Source of the DNA: an uncultured Faecalibacterium sp.
Lineage (GTDB): Bacteria; Bacillota; Clostridia; Oscillospirales; Ruminococcaceae
Direction: 5' to 3'
NCBI GenBank assembly: GCA_934561115.1
Contig: CAKTFS010000056.1
Span: 1-6,346 of the forward strand
DNA: 6,346 nt
The translations under genes and the position numbers were made by a program. Of this stretch, positions 5,871-6,346 are shown piece by piece (within the stretch, counting starts at the first letter, position 1; each line of letters begins with the position of its first letter). The notes beneath the pieces are model-generated. The model did no database searches, was not told the DNA's origin, and saw only the letters and a list, made by a program, of their open reading frames with translations.

Positions 5871-6346
5871 ACCTCTTCCAAGGGCTTTTCGGCGGGCTCC
5901 ACCGACACGGCGGTCAGCACCGGGCCCTTGCCCCGGTAGATGTTGTGGAACTTATACCCCACCTTGGCGGTCACCCGTACCCATGCGCGCTGTTCCAGCG
6001 CCTTGTAGCCATCGTAGCTGCAGGGGAAGCCCACAAACTGGATGTCCTGCACGCAGCAGGTCATGGCAAAGCGGCCGGGCACAAAGCTGTTTTTGCCGGC
6101 ACGGTTGGTCTGGCAGACCTGTGCCAGAAAACGCACCGTCTTGCCGGTGTACTTCTGGGGCTCGTCCTGACAGTCCATGTACCAGATGCCAAAATCGTCG
6201 TCCGGGATGTCGATGGGGTCGGCGTTGATATCAAAGGGCAGCGGGTCGGGGATATCGTCGTAGGCTACGCTGCCGTCCTTGAACTCGTAGGCGATATCGC
6301 ACTTGCGGGAGGCCTGCCGCACCAGCTTGTGCAGCTCCTGCCGGGC
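5855..6346 (-). CDS. YcgQ-like UPF0703/DUF1980 (TIGR03943-type) protein, C-terminal part
   Basis: The last 163 residues of a longer protein. The frame is open to the window edge and begins ARQELHKLV; the GTG at 6322 has no ribosome binding site and is not a convincing start. The visible part matches what I know of the C-terminal domain of YcgQ-like proteins: a polar stretch with DIPDDDFGIWYMD (46-58), then KYTGKTVRFLAQV (65-77), GRFAMTCCVQDIQFVGFPC (91-109) and WVRVTAKV (122-129), an OB-like beta arrangement. The adjacent Cys97-Cys98 and Asp101 are characteristic of the family. Full-length members have N-terminal membrane segments, which would be outside the window, and are usually encoded beside a YcgR-type permease (UPF0718), so that gene may lie further right. 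The biochemical role is not established; metal or small-molecule transport is only a guess from the pairing. The downstream neighbour is the small membrane protein, 28 nt away. Confidence 0.8.
   Translation of the reverse strand, partial: ARQELHKLVRQASRKCDIAYEFKDGSVAYDDIPDPLPFDINADPIDIPDDDFGIWYMDCQDEPQKYTGKTVRFLAQVCQTNRAGKNSFVPGRFAMTCCVQDIQFVGFPCSYDGYKALEQRAWVRVTAKVGYKFHNIYRGKGPVLTAVSVEPAEKPLEEVVTFS

Overview
The window looks like chromosomal DNA of a GC-rich clostridial Firmicute. The Faecalibacterium/Subdoligranulum/Gemmiger branch of the Oscillospiraceae is my best guess, inferred from protein style, the strong C/G bias at third codon positions, and strong GGAGG ribosome binding sites. No search was possible, so the genus is not certain. 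I see no rRNA, tRNA, CRISPR array, insertion sequence or prophage gene.

Left half, plus strand (1-3110): the end of an aromatic amino acid operon. It holds aroA (EPSP synthase, 5' end outside the window), tyrA (a short TyrA-type dehydrogenase without an ACT domain, start overlapping the aroA stop by 8 nt), and a WYL-domain transcription regulator 22 nt further on. Together aroA and tyrA cover the late shikimate step and the tyrosine branch; the regulator is probably co-transcribed. A 17-bp perfect hairpin closes the operon and also lies just past the end of the convergent gene from the other side.

Right half, minus strand (3130-6346), read from right to left: the C-terminal part of a YcgQ-like (UPF0703/DUF1980) protein with a Cys-Cys motif; a small membrane-anchored acidic Ala/Glu/Pro-rich protein of unknown function; a clear GAAA-loop terminator; then a separate transcription unit for a 683-residue double AAA+ protein. 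That unit has a good sigma-A type promoter (TTGCAA, 17 nt, TATACT) and a perfect 16-bp palindrome upstream. Its N-terminal AAA module resembles Clp/Hsp100 D2 but has lost the Walker residues. Its C-terminal module is an intact CbbX/SpoVK-type ATPase.

The points most worth a second look are the double AAA protein with its apparently dead first module, a 17-codon stretch inside aroA (311-361) whose codon choice is unlike everything around it although the protein reads normally, the palindrome upstream of the AAA promoter, and the NADP-like residues in TyrA. Nothing here can be called a new system with confidence.
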